From: Megamonas sp. UBA1799
GTDB lineage: Bacteria > Bacillota > Negativicutes > Selenomonadales > Selenomonadaceae
NCBI GenBank assembly: GCA_002319815.1
Contig: DCFR01000014.1
Span: 580-17,458 of the forward strand
Direction of reading: 5' to 3'
DNA length: 16,879 bases
This document shows positions 1-6,499 of this stretch, piece after piece. Position numbers and translations under genes: made by a program. A model generated the notes under the pieces. That model worked only from the letters and a program-made list of their open reading frames with translations. It had not been told where the DNA came from and did no database searches. Within the stretch, counting starts at the first letter, position 1. Each line of letters begins with the position of its first letter.

Positions 1-593
1 GCATGAAAACCACAGCATTTACGGCTGGCGTCGAAATCAACCGGCTCTGCCCCCAGACGGCGAATCAGTCGCTCCATATATTCCGGATGTTTTCCGTCGC
101 CATGATTCATAACCGGTTCCGGCCGCAAAATATGGCAGCCATAATACCCGGCAACCTTAAGTCCCTGCAGCGGATTGGTGATTTTTCCTTCGAGCAGCTC
201 CGGATGATCATCCAGTACCCAGAGCAAATGTGTGATTTCACTCGTGCCTTGATAAGCATAAGGATGACCGGATTCTTTTAGTATCTCGTTGACTTTTTCC
301 TTGAGTTTGTCGTCGTGGTCCAACCGATACTTCGCCACCCGAAGCTGCAGCGTACAAGTATTGCAAACCGTAAGGATTGGCAGCCCCATATGCTCGGCAA
401 TGGAAATATTACGGGCATTCACGGCCAGCGCTGCCAAATCATTGACGCTCTGCGCATGAGATGCGCCGCAGCAGGTCCAGTTGGGAATCTCCGTAAACTC
501 AATCCCCAGACGATCACAGACCTTTGTCAGCGACGTATAAGCTTCCGCTGCCGCCCCCTTCAGGACACAGCCGGGAAAAAATGCAAATTGCAT
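1..593 (-). CDS. mfrE: MfrE-type CCG-domain (HdrB-like) subunit of fumarate reductase, 3' end missing
   Basis: The first 197 codons are in the window and the end lies beyond it. The product is a cysteine-rich protein of the HdrB/SdhE/MfrE family. A first CCG motif shows Cys9, Cys41-Cys42-Gly and Cys77-x2-Cys80. A second repeat starts with Cys153 (YYGCH) and Cys193-Cys194-Gly, just before the edge. CCG domains bind a [4Fe-4S]-type cluster. In MfrABE complexes this subunit takes the place of the haem-bearing membrane subunits and is thought to pass electrons from methylmenaquinol to MfrB. It lacks a signal peptide and membrane segments in the visible part, so if the complex is exported it would travel with MfrA. 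The ATG lies 2 nt after the mfrB stop, with a strong GGAGG whose bases are the last codons of mfrB. An isolated HdrB-like protein is less likely because of this coupling. Confidence 0.88.
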   Translation of the reverse strand, partial: MQFAFFPGCVLKGAAAEAYTSLTKVCDRLGIEFTEIPNWTCCGASHAQSVNDLAALAVNARNISIAEHMGLPILTVCNTCTLQLRVAKYRLDHDDKLKEKVNEILKESGHPYAYQGTSEITHLLWVLDDHPELLEGKITNPLQGLKVAGYYGCHILRPEPVMNHGDGKHPEYMERLIRRLGAEPVDFDASRKCCGFH

Positions 594-595
594 GG

Positions 596-1543
596 TTATT
601 CTTCCTCCTTTTCTGCTGTTTTGACAATCTTCTGGATCGTACTAATTTCCGGATTGACCGGATGTTTATCCATTGGATTCAGTTTGCCGACTTTCATCAG
701 ACGGAACGCCATCGGCGCGCGCAAAGCAGACATCAGCAGGCCCTCTGATTTAATGTTGAGTTTCGATTCATCCAGCGTGCCTGACTCTTCGATATCCTCA
801 TAAATAGCCTTCGCATGTTTTGCGCCGACGGTTTCCTCAATCTTGTACTTAAACGTCGCCGCCTTCAATTTCTCAATCGCCCCGGCCGGATCCAGATCCT
901 TCGGACACTTGGCAGTACACTCCTGACAGTTAAAACACCGCCATAATCCCGCATCCACCACGGCCTTAAGATGTTCCTCCGGACTGCGTTCACGCGAATC
1001 AGCCACCAGTTTTTCCGCCTTCACAAAAACAAACGGATCAAGAAAGTCTTTTTGGTCTAATGTGTTCTTATTGCACTCCGATACACAAGAACCGCAAAGA
1101 ATACAACCGGCATATTTCTTATATTTATCAAAATCCTCTGGTGATTGCTTACAACCAGTTTCCGCCGTAAATTCCGCCTTGGGCTGCAGCGCCGGTTTTA
1201 TTTTCTTGATGCGGGCATACTTGGGATCCCAATCCACAATGAGATCGCGAATAACCCGGAAATTGCCTAAAGGCTCTACCGTCAGCGTATTGGTATCATA
1301 CCGTTTCATCAGCTTGTCCACCAGCATTTCGCAGGCAAGCTCCGCATTTCCATTGACTCTTACCGCACAAGCGCCGCAAATGCTGGACCGGCAGGAACAG
1401 GTAAACGACAGCGTCGGATCCTGTTTCTCTTTTATTTCGGTCAGCGCCTCCAGCACGGTCATTCCGGTCTTTACGGTAAGCGTATATTTCTGTATCCATT
1501 TTCGATCTTCCACGAAGCGATGGATTTCCAGCGTTACATCCAT
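596..1543 (-). CDS. mfrB: Fumarate reductase/succinate dehydrogenase iron-sulfur subunit (MfrB type)
   Basis: This 315-residue protein carries electrons between the flavin subunit and the CCG subunit. An N-terminal plant-type ferredoxin fold has C51-x4-C56-x2-C59-x11-C71, ligands of a [2Fe-2S] cluster. The C-terminal half has C147-x2-C150-x2-C153-x3-C157 and C203-x2-C206-x2-C209-x3-C213-P, the ligands for the [4Fe-4S] and [3Fe-4S] clusters of the SdhB/FrdB family. The length exceeds a typical FrdB (about 240 residues). The extra 70 or so residues are a charged C-terminal tail from about residue 240, as is usual for subunits paired with a CCG protein. A TTG two codons earlier overlaps the mfrA stop. 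The ATG was preferred because the AAAGGA-type ribosome site is then about 10 nt away. It has no signal peptide. The gene is second in the mfrABE operon, 2 nt from each neighbour. Confidence 0.93.
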   Translation of the reverse strand: MDVTLEIHRFVEDRKWIQKYTLTVKTGMTVLEALTEIKEKQDPTLSFTCSCRSSICGACAVRVNGNAELACEMLVDKLMKRYDTNTLTVEPLGNFRVIRDLIVDWDPKYARIKKIKPALQPKAEFTAETGCKQSPEDFDKYKKYAGCILCGSCVSECNKNTLDQKDFLDPFVFVKAEKLVADSRERSPEEHLKAVVDAGLWRCFNCQECTAKCPKDLDPAGAIEKLKAATFKYKIEETVGAKHAKAIYEDIEESGTLDESKLNIKSEGLLMSALRAPMAFRLMKVGKLNPMDKHPVNPEISTIQKIVKTAEKEEE

Positions 1544-1545
1544 GA

Positions 1546-3387
1546 TCAATACTTCCTTTCTTTCGGCGGATATTTCGTGAGAACAACATTCTTATATTCA
1601 GTGCGATATTTTCCATTTTCCTGGAAAATCAATGTATGCTTCAGGAAATGAACATCATCCCGTTTCGGATAATCCCGGCGTGAATGCCCGCCGCGGCTTT
1701 CTTTACGCGCAATTGCACCCTGTACAATCGCATGGGAAATCTGCAGCAGATTTCCCACTTCAACATATTGTTCAAACGCGGTATTATAGACATGCGAACT
1801 GTCACCCACATAGCAATGCGCATAGTCCTGCTCCAGCGCCCGAAGCTCCTGCGAAGCTTGCTGCAGCTGTCCTTCCTCGCGGAATACGCCAACCTTGAAC
1901 CACATGGTATCGACCATTGCATCGCGTATTTCCGGTACTGTACGGCCCTCAATCCGGGTACGGCTGGTCACGCTGTCAAAATGATCCATCCATTTGCTGC
2001 AGGCGCCAGAGAGAACATCCTGGCTTCCTTCATAGGCATGTTCCTTAGCATAAGCAGCCGCCCCATCGCCCGCCACATGGCCAAACACTAATACTTCGGA
2101 CAGTGAATTTGCGCCCAGTCGGTTCGCGCCATGAATCGAAACGCAGCTGCATTCACCCGCGGTAAATACCGCGGGAATCCGGGTTGCACCCGTGTGGAAA
2201 TCCGTCATTTCCAGACCGCCCATGGAATAGTGACAAGTTGGGCTGATGAGCACCGGTTCTTTCGTAATATCGACTCCGGCAAACCGGCGGGAAAGATCGT
2301 ACACCTGTCCCAATCGTTCCTGTATCCGGCTCGGCGGAATCTTGGTGAAATCCATATAAACACCGGCATGTATCCCTTCGCCAATACCGCGCCCCTGTTC
2401 AATTTCGGTGGCAATTGCCTGCGCCACAATATCACGTGTCGCCAGTTCCATCTTAGCCGGCGCATATTTTGCCATGAAACGCTCGCCATTTTTATTGACC
2501 AGCAGCGCGCCTTCCGCACGGCTGGATTCGGACAACAAGACACCGTTCGCCGCCAATCCGGTCGGATGGAACTGTACCATCTCCGGATCTTTGAAAGGAA
2601 TGCCCAGCTTCATACCGGCTACAATGCCGTCTCCCGTGGAGCTGTAAGGATTCGACGTGCGGATCCAGTAAGCCCGGCCGTAACCGCCGGTCGCGATCAG
2701 CACCGTCTTCGCCGGAATGCCCATAATATTGCCGCTGCGCATATCCATCGCAATAACACCCTGCAGTTTGCCCTCTTCCCGACAAATTTCCAACATCTGA
2801 CATTCCGAAATGAAATCAATATCATTTTTCAGACACTGCTCGAACAACGTATGCACCATCGCATGGCCGGCCCGGTCTTCAAAATATGCTGCCCGGGCAT
2901 GCGAGGAACCGCCCATTTTACGCTGGTGAAAACTGCCGTCGCTCTGACGGTTGTATGGATAGCCCATAAAATCCATTTCGTAAATATTCTTCCCCGCCCG
3001 CTCGGCAAAAAATTCCACGGCATCCTGATCAGAAAGATAATCTCCGCCTTTAATGGTATCAAAAGCATGCGATTCTACTGTATCGGCAGGGTCGGTCACG
3101 CCGGTAACACCATTCATGCCCCCCTGTGCCATCGTCGATGCCGACCGGGTCGGAATGAGTTTGGTCATTACAGCTACTTTCAAATCCTTATTGGCTGCCG
3201 CCGCTAATGCTGCCCGCATGCCGGCACCGCCGCTGCCAATGATCAAAACATCATAAATAGCATCGCCCTGTTTTACCGCCTCCGGAATATTTTTACCATT
3301 CCAGGTAAAATAAGATCCGGCTGCTAATACCACACCGGCTGCCGCCGCCCCCTTAATAAAAGAACGGCGCGAAATTCTCTTTCCCAT
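1546..3387 (-). CDS. mfrA: Tat-exported fumarate reductase flavoprotein subunit (MfrA type)
   Basis: A 613-residue FAD protein that reduces fumarate to succinate. Residues 5-13 form a twin-arginine signal (ISRRSFIKG) followed by a hydrophobic Ala-rich stretch, predicting export or extracytoplasmic attachment as in Wolinella MfrA. The FAD-binding Gly-x-Gly-x2-Gly is at 51-56. Active-site motifs of the SdhA/FrdA family follow: HPTG (274-277), TRD (317-319, catalytic Arg318), HYSMGG (386-391) and HGANRLGANSL (419-429). The histidine that binds FAD covalently in SdhA/FrdA (RSHT motif) is Ala83 here (RSAST), so the flavin is probably not covalently bound. An upstream TTG at 3408 lies inside the ribosome site. 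The ATG at 3387 has GGAGG 8 nt before it and places the Tat motif correctly. It is first in mfrABE. A succinate dehydrogenase role is possible but less likely with this architecture. Confidence 0.94.
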   Translation of the reverse strand: MGKRISRRSFIKGAAAAGVVLAAGSYFTWNGKNIPEAVKQGDAIYDVLIIGSGGAGMRAALAAAANKDLKVAVMTKLIPTRSASTMAQGGMNGVTGVTDPADTVESHAFDTIKGGDYLSDQDAVEFFAERAGKNIYEMDFMGYPYNRQSDGSFHQRKMGGSSHARAAYFEDRAGHAMVHTLFEQCLKNDIDFISECQMLEICREEGKLQGVIAMDMRSGNIMGIPAKTVLIATGGYGRAYWIRTSNPYSSTGDGIVAGMKLGIPFKDPEMVQFHPTGLAANGVLLSESSRAEGALLVNKNGERFMAKYAPAKMELATRDIVAQAIATEIEQGRGIGEGIHAGVYMDFTKIPPSRIQERLGQVYDLSRRFAGVDITKEPVLISPTCHYSMGGLEMTDFHTGATRIPAVFTAGECSCVSIHGANRLGANSLSEVLVFGHVAGDGAAAYAKEHAYEGSQDVLSGACSKWMDHFDSVTSRTRIEGRTVPEIRDAMVDTMWFKVGVFREEGQLQQASQELRALEQDYAHCYVGDSSHVYNTAFEQYVEVGNLLQISHAIVQGAIARKESRGGHSRRDYPKRDDVHFLKHTLIFQENGKYRTEYKNVVLTKYPPKERKY

Positions 3388-3435
3388 ACTTATTGCCTCC
3401 TGCCGCAATCTATAACTTATAATTGAATTAGATTT

Positions 3436-3444
3436 ATCATAGCA
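3436..3444 (-). promoter_or_regulatory. Putative extended -10 of the mfrABE promoter
   Basis: On the minus strand the sequence reads TGC then TATGAT (5 of 6 to consensus, with the TG of an extended -10). The predicted start is near 3429, about 42 nt before the mfrA ATG. A TTTACA lies upstream, but only 14 nt away, so a canonical -35 is not present. That would fit a promoter needing an activator. Confidence 0.45.
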
Positions 3445-3484
3445 TATGATTAAACTGTAAATATACTATTTTCTGTCTATATGA

Positions 3485-3505
3485 GCTATTTGATTTTCCA
3501 ATAGC
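3485..3505. promoter_or_regulatory. LysR-type operator candidate (T-N11-A inverted repeat) upstream of mfrA
   Basis: A perfect 6-bp inverted repeat, GCTATT and AATAGC, is separated by 9 bp. It contains the T-N11-A spacing (T3489, A3501) typical of LysR-family recognition sites. Its centre is about 66 bp upstream of the predicted mfr start point, the usual place for the high-affinity site of LysR activators. LysR 1, the next gene upstream, is the obvious candidate to bind it. Direct sequence observation; function inferred. Confidence 0.5.
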
Positions 3506-3507
3506 AC

Positions 3508-3533
3508 AAAAAAAGAGCCGGATACCCCGGCCC
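3508..3533 (-). terminator. Rho-independent terminator after LysR 1
   Basis: On the minus strand GGGCCGG (3533-3527) pairs with CCGGCTC (3521-3515) across a 5-nt loop. Seven T follow at once (3514-3508). One pair is a G-U wobble only when read on the minus strand, so the hairpin is oriented to stop transcription of the regulator gene ending at 3546. It insulates the regulator from the mfr operon. Confidence 0.85.
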
Positions 3534-3545
3534 TTACATAAAAAA

Positions 3546-4454
3546 TTAATATTGCTGCAGCAATGCAATACATTTTTCCGCCGCCTGCGACAAGGCCTGA
3601 TGCCGGCCATAAGCAGCAACCAGATGCCGGGGCTCCACCGGTTCGGCCAATTCAAAAAAGAACGGCGATTCCCGTCCGCGCCAGTTCTGTGACAACATAT
3701 TCGTAACCAAAGTAGCTCCCATCCCCGCGGCGCAAAATTCGGCCGCGTCCAGAATACTGTTTTCCTCCAGAACGACATCCGGCTCTGTCTGCGTCTGTCG
3801 GCAAAGCTGATCATAAACAGCCGCCATGCAGCGCGCGTTTTGCAGCCTGATAAATGGCTCTTGCTGAAAGCGAGCAAAAGAAATCACAGGATAGGGCTGC
3901 GGCTGCAGTCCGGAAACATGACCGGCAAGATGATGATCCATTGGCACCGCCAGCAAAATCCGTTCCTCCATTAAAGGCACTTCCTGAAAATCATGCGCAT
4001 CCAGCGGTTCATAAAGCAGCGCGAAATCCACTTCACCAGATTTCACCGCTTCTTTCAACTGTTCTACCGGGCGTTCTTTCACCATCAAATGAATACCGGG
4101 AAACCGCCGATGAAATTCGATCAATGGCGCCATTAGAAAACAAGCCGACCGCGTCCGCGAACTGCCAATACAAAGACTTCCCGTCCGCATGCCTGACAAA
4201 TCGGCCGTTTGTTGGATGATTTCCTGCCGGATCCGCTGCATTTCCCTGGCCTGACGCAAATAAATCCGTCCAGCTTCAGTCAGCTGCAGCGGATTTTGAC
4301 TGCGGTCAAACAACTGCATTCCCAATTCGCCCTCAATTTTTTTAATACATTGCGACAACGATGGCTGAGAAATAAAAAGACGTTTTGCCGCCGCTGAAAA
4401 GGTCCCCTCTTTAGCTACCTCCAGCACACTGCGCCATTCATGTTCATCCAGCAT
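3546..4454 (-). CDS. LysR-family transcriptional regulator 1
   Basis: This 302-residue protein has the standard LysR layout. A winged helix-turn-helix lies at about residues 3-60 (the segment from FSAAAKRLFISQ to SLSQCIKKIE, then LFDR and LTEAG). The effector-binding domain runs from about residue 90 to the end. Length is normal for the family. It lies directly upstream of, and in the same direction as, mfrABE, and is separated by a terminator and a LysR-type inverted repeat. It probably regulates the fumarate reductase genes in response to an unknown small ligand, perhaps a C4-dicarboxylate; this is inferred from position. The ATG has AAGGAG about 13 nt upstream, a little far. An imperfect repeat AGTCTG (4484-4489) with CAGACT (4519-4524) sits in its promoter region and could be an autoregulatory site. 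Confidence 0.92.
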   Translation of the reverse strand: MLDEHEWRSVLEVAKEGTFSAAAKRLFISQPSLSQCIKKIEGELGMQLFDRSQNPLQLTEAGRIYLRQAREMQRIRQEIIQQTADLSGMRTGSLCIGSSRTRSACFLMAPLIEFHRRFPGIHLMVKERPVEQLKEAVKSGEVDFALLYEPLDAHDFQEVPLMEERILLAVPMDHHLAGHVSGLQPQPYPVISFARFQQEPFIRLQNARCMAAVYDQLCRQTQTEPDVVLEENSILDAAEFCAAGMGATLVTNMLSQNWRGRESPFFFELAEPVEPRHLVAAYGRHQALSQAAEKCIALLQQY

Positions 4455-4560
4455 GATCTTTCCCGCTCTCCTTCCTATTTATAAGTCTGCGGCACAAACT
4501 CTGCCAAAAGTATTGCGCCAGACTCTTGTAAACCATGATTTATCTGCTGTTTTTATAAAC
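4455..4560. other. Gap between the two LysR genes
   Basis: This 106-bp region upstream of LysR 1 contains the inverted repeat AGTCTG (4484-4489) and CAGACT (4519-4524), with 29 bp between the arms. A TATAAA-like stretch lies near the ribosome site. No convincing -35/-10 pair and no terminator for LysR 2 were seen, so LysR 1 may also receive read-through from LysR 2. Confidence 0.3.
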
Positions 4561-5433
4561 CTATCCATCCGGAAACATAACACTGATAAAATGCTTTGCC
4601 AGCGCCGACAGGTTTCGCTGCCGCAGCCAGACCACTGATTTTTTAATCACCAGCGGCGATCCGGCAAGCGCAGAATATTGCAAATGATGTTTTGGTACCA
4701 GCGTCAAAGCGGATTGAGCGACAAGCGCCACCCCGACGCCTTCATCCGCCAAGGCCAAAAGAGATCGGACATCATCGCCAATACAAAGAACATCGGGTTC
4801 AAACCCGGATCGTCGGCAACAATCCGTAACCATCGCTACGTTACTGCGATGCAGCAGCAGAGGCTTTCCCTCAAGTTTCTCTATGGGAATCATTGGAGGA
4901 ATACATGCTGCTGAACTTTCCTTTGCCATAGCGGCCATCATCGGCTCAGCCGGCAGATCCAGCCAGTTATAATCTTCTAATTTAAAAACCGGCCGCGCTA
5001 TTCCTACTTCAATAACACCGTTATTGAGCAAATCAAGAATCCGGTAAGTATCACCTTCCCAAAATTGAAACTTCACACAAGGATAATTTTGCTGAAAGGT
5101 ACGGATAAAACCCGGCAAAAGCGCGCCGCCCGAAGAGGCAATCGTGCCAATGGTCAAAGTTCCCTTAGAGCCTGCATGCAGTTCTCTTATTTCCACGGTC
5201 GTCGTACGCAGCAGCGCCAAAATTTGTCCCGCCCGTTCCTGCAAAAGATGCCCGGCGTCCGTCAGACGAATTCCCCGGCTGCTGCGTTCTACCAAAGTAA
5301 CGCCCAATTCATTCTCCAAAATTTTCAATTGCTGGCTCAGCGAGGGCTGCGTCATAAAAAGACGCTTAGCTGCTTTCGTGATATGCCCCTCTTCGGCAAT
5401 CGCCTCAAAATATTTAAGTTGCTTGATATCCAT
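4561..5433 (-). CDS. LysR-family transcriptional regulator 2
   Basis: A 290-residue LysR regulator. The N-terminal winged helix is clear (DIKQLKYFEAIAEEGHITKA, then AKRLFMTQPSLSQQLKILE), with VERS and LTDAG after it. The substrate-binding-like domain starts near residue 90. A longer open frame exists, but the ATG at 5433 fits the family N-terminus and has AGGAG about 10 nt upstream. It is transcribed divergently from the AEC-type transporter with 126 bp between the two start codons, the classical arrangement for a LysR regulator controlling its neighbour. Its target is therefore probably the transporter. The DNA-binding part resembles LysR 1 (both share AAKRLF and SQPSLSQ-like segments), as is general for the family. 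Confidence 0.92.
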   Translation of the reverse strand: MDIKQLKYFEAIAEEGHITKAAKRLFMTQPSLSQQLKILENELGVTLVERSSRGIRLTDAGHLLQERAGQILALLRTTTVEIRELHAGSKGTLTIGTIASSGGALLPGFIRTFQQNYPCVKFQFWEGDTYRILDLLNNGVIEVGIARPVFKLEDYNWLDLPAEPMMAAMAKESSAACIPPMIPIEKLEGKPLLLHRSNVAMVTDCCRRSGFEPDVLCIGDDVRSLLALADEGVGVALVAQSALTLVPKHHLQYSALAGSPLVIKKSVVWLRQRNLSALAKHFISVMFPDG

Positions 5434-5450
5434 ACACACTGGTCTCCTAT

Positions 5451-5465
5451 ATAAATTTTCCTTAT
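5451..5465. promoter_or_regulatory. Possible LysR T-N11-A box in the divergent promoter region
   Basis: ATA, nine bases, TAT forms a 15-bp partial palindrome with the T-N11-A spacing (T5452, A5464). It is 18 bp upstream of the LysR 2 start and about 50 bp upstream of the transporter -10. It could serve both activation and autorepression. The region is AT-rich, so chance is a real possibility. Confidence 0.3.
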
Positions 5466-5489
5466 GAAAGCGAAAGTTTTTACCTATGA

Positions 5490-5516
5490 TTGTTATACTA
5501 TTCTCCATGCTATAAT
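5490..5516 (+). promoter_or_regulatory. Putative promoter of the AEC transporter gene
   Basis: A perfect TATAAT lies at 5511-5516 with TTGTTA at 5490-5495. The spacer is only 15 bp, shorter than the preferred 17. The GTG start codon lies 43 nt downstream of the -10. Confidence 0.4.
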
Positions 5517-5559
5517 AAAAGAACAGGTATTGTCAATAGAAAGACCAGGAGGAATAAAC

Positions 5560-6492
5560 GTGATTTTCTTACATACCCTGCAGGGGCTATTCAGCATTTT
5601 CATTATGGTTTCTTTAGGATATTGGCTGACAGGCAAAGGCTGGTTCAGCGAAGAAAGCGCCAAACTCCTTCCTAAACTGGTCAACTATATTGCCCTCCCA
5701 ACTTACATGCTATGGAACCTTCTCAGCACATTTGATAAAGACACTTTTCTGCCGATGTTCTCCGGCATTGTTATCCCCGTTCTTTCCATGCTCATGAGCT
5801 TTGTCCTCGCGGTTTTGACTTCCAATCTGCTCGGCCTGCCGCCCAACCGGAAAGGCATCTTTCGCTCGGTATTTTTCTGCTCCAGTTCAGTATTCGTCGG
5901 CGTTCCGGTCAATCTGGCTTTATTCGGCGAAACCAGTCTGCCGTATGTGCTGATTTATTTTCTGGCCAATGCTTCTTTATTCTGGACCATCGGCAACTAT
6001 TCTATCAGTCTGGCCGGCACGCATCCGGCAAAACTGCTGAGTACGGCTACCTTGCGTCGGGTCTGCTCTCCCCCTTTTATGGGCTTTGGTCTGGCTGTGA
6101 TTCTCATTCTGCTGAATGTCCACTTGCCAGATTTCGTTATGAGTACCTGTAAATATCTGGGCAGTATGACGACGCCTTTATCGATGCTTTTTATCGGCAT
6201 TGCTATGTTTGGCGTCAAGCTGCGGGAAATAAGATTCAGCCGGGATATCGCCGCCGTCTTGGTGGGACGGTTCGTTATATCTCCGTTGGTCGTCATTCTG
6301 GCCGCCCACTTCTTTCCTATTCCGGAGCTCATGGAAAAAGTATTTATTATTCAGGCTGCTCTGCCCGGTATGACGCAGACAACGGTGCTGGCCAAACTCT
6401 ACGAAGCCGACACGGAATATGCCGCACTGCTCGTTACCATTACAACACTCTTTTCTGCTCTGGCTATTCCGGTCTATATGATGATTGTATAG
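5560..6492 (+). CDS. AEC-family permease (auxin efflux carrier/malate permease type)
   Basis: A 310-residue integral membrane protein with about ten hydrophobic segments in two similar halves, as in the AEC family (PF03547), which includes bacterial malate and malonate carriers. Visible features are the N-terminal membrane segment with LGYWLTGKGWFSE, and ALPTYMLWNL in the second segment. The polar central loop is followed by a second half with GMTQTTVLAKLY near residue 275. A GTG start was chosen because GGAGG lies 7 nt before it. An upstream ATG in frame at 5464 lies before the putative promoter -10. The substrate cannot be read from sequence. The nearby fumarate reductase and LysR genes suggest an organic acid. 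It converges on comEC with only 7 nt between the stops. Confidence 0.88.
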   Translation: MIFLHTLQGLFSIFIMVSLGYWLTGKGWFSEESAKLLPKLVNYIALPTYMLWNLLSTFDKDTFLPMFSGIVIPVLSMLMSFVLAVLTSNLLGLPPNRKGIFRSVFFCSSSVFVGVPVNLALFGETSLPYVLIYFLANASLFWTIGNYSISLAGTHPAKLLSTATLRRVCSPPFMGFGLAVILILLNVHLPDFVMSTCKYLGSMTTPLSMLFIGIAMFGVKLREIRFSRDIAAVLVGRFVISPLVVILAAHFFPIPELMEKVFIIQAALPGMTQTTVLAKLYEADTEYAALLVTITTLFSALAIPVYMMIV

Positions 6493-6499
6493 CCGTTTC

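Noticed and set aside
2131..3207. Long plus-strand open frame (358 codons) opposite mfrA
   Set aside because: It is antisense to the well-conserved mfrA, has no ribosome site and its product is His/Arg-rich with no family likeness, typical of a shadow frame.
3388..3408. TTG start for mfrA seven codons upstream
   Set aside because: The TTG and following codons overlap the GGAGG ribosome site of the ATG at 3387, which also places the Tat motif properly.
5464..5559. ATG at 5464 as start of the AEC gene
   Set aside because: It lies before the putative -10 at 5511 and has no ribosome site, and the extra residues do not resemble a membrane protein start. The GTG at 5560 has GGAGG.
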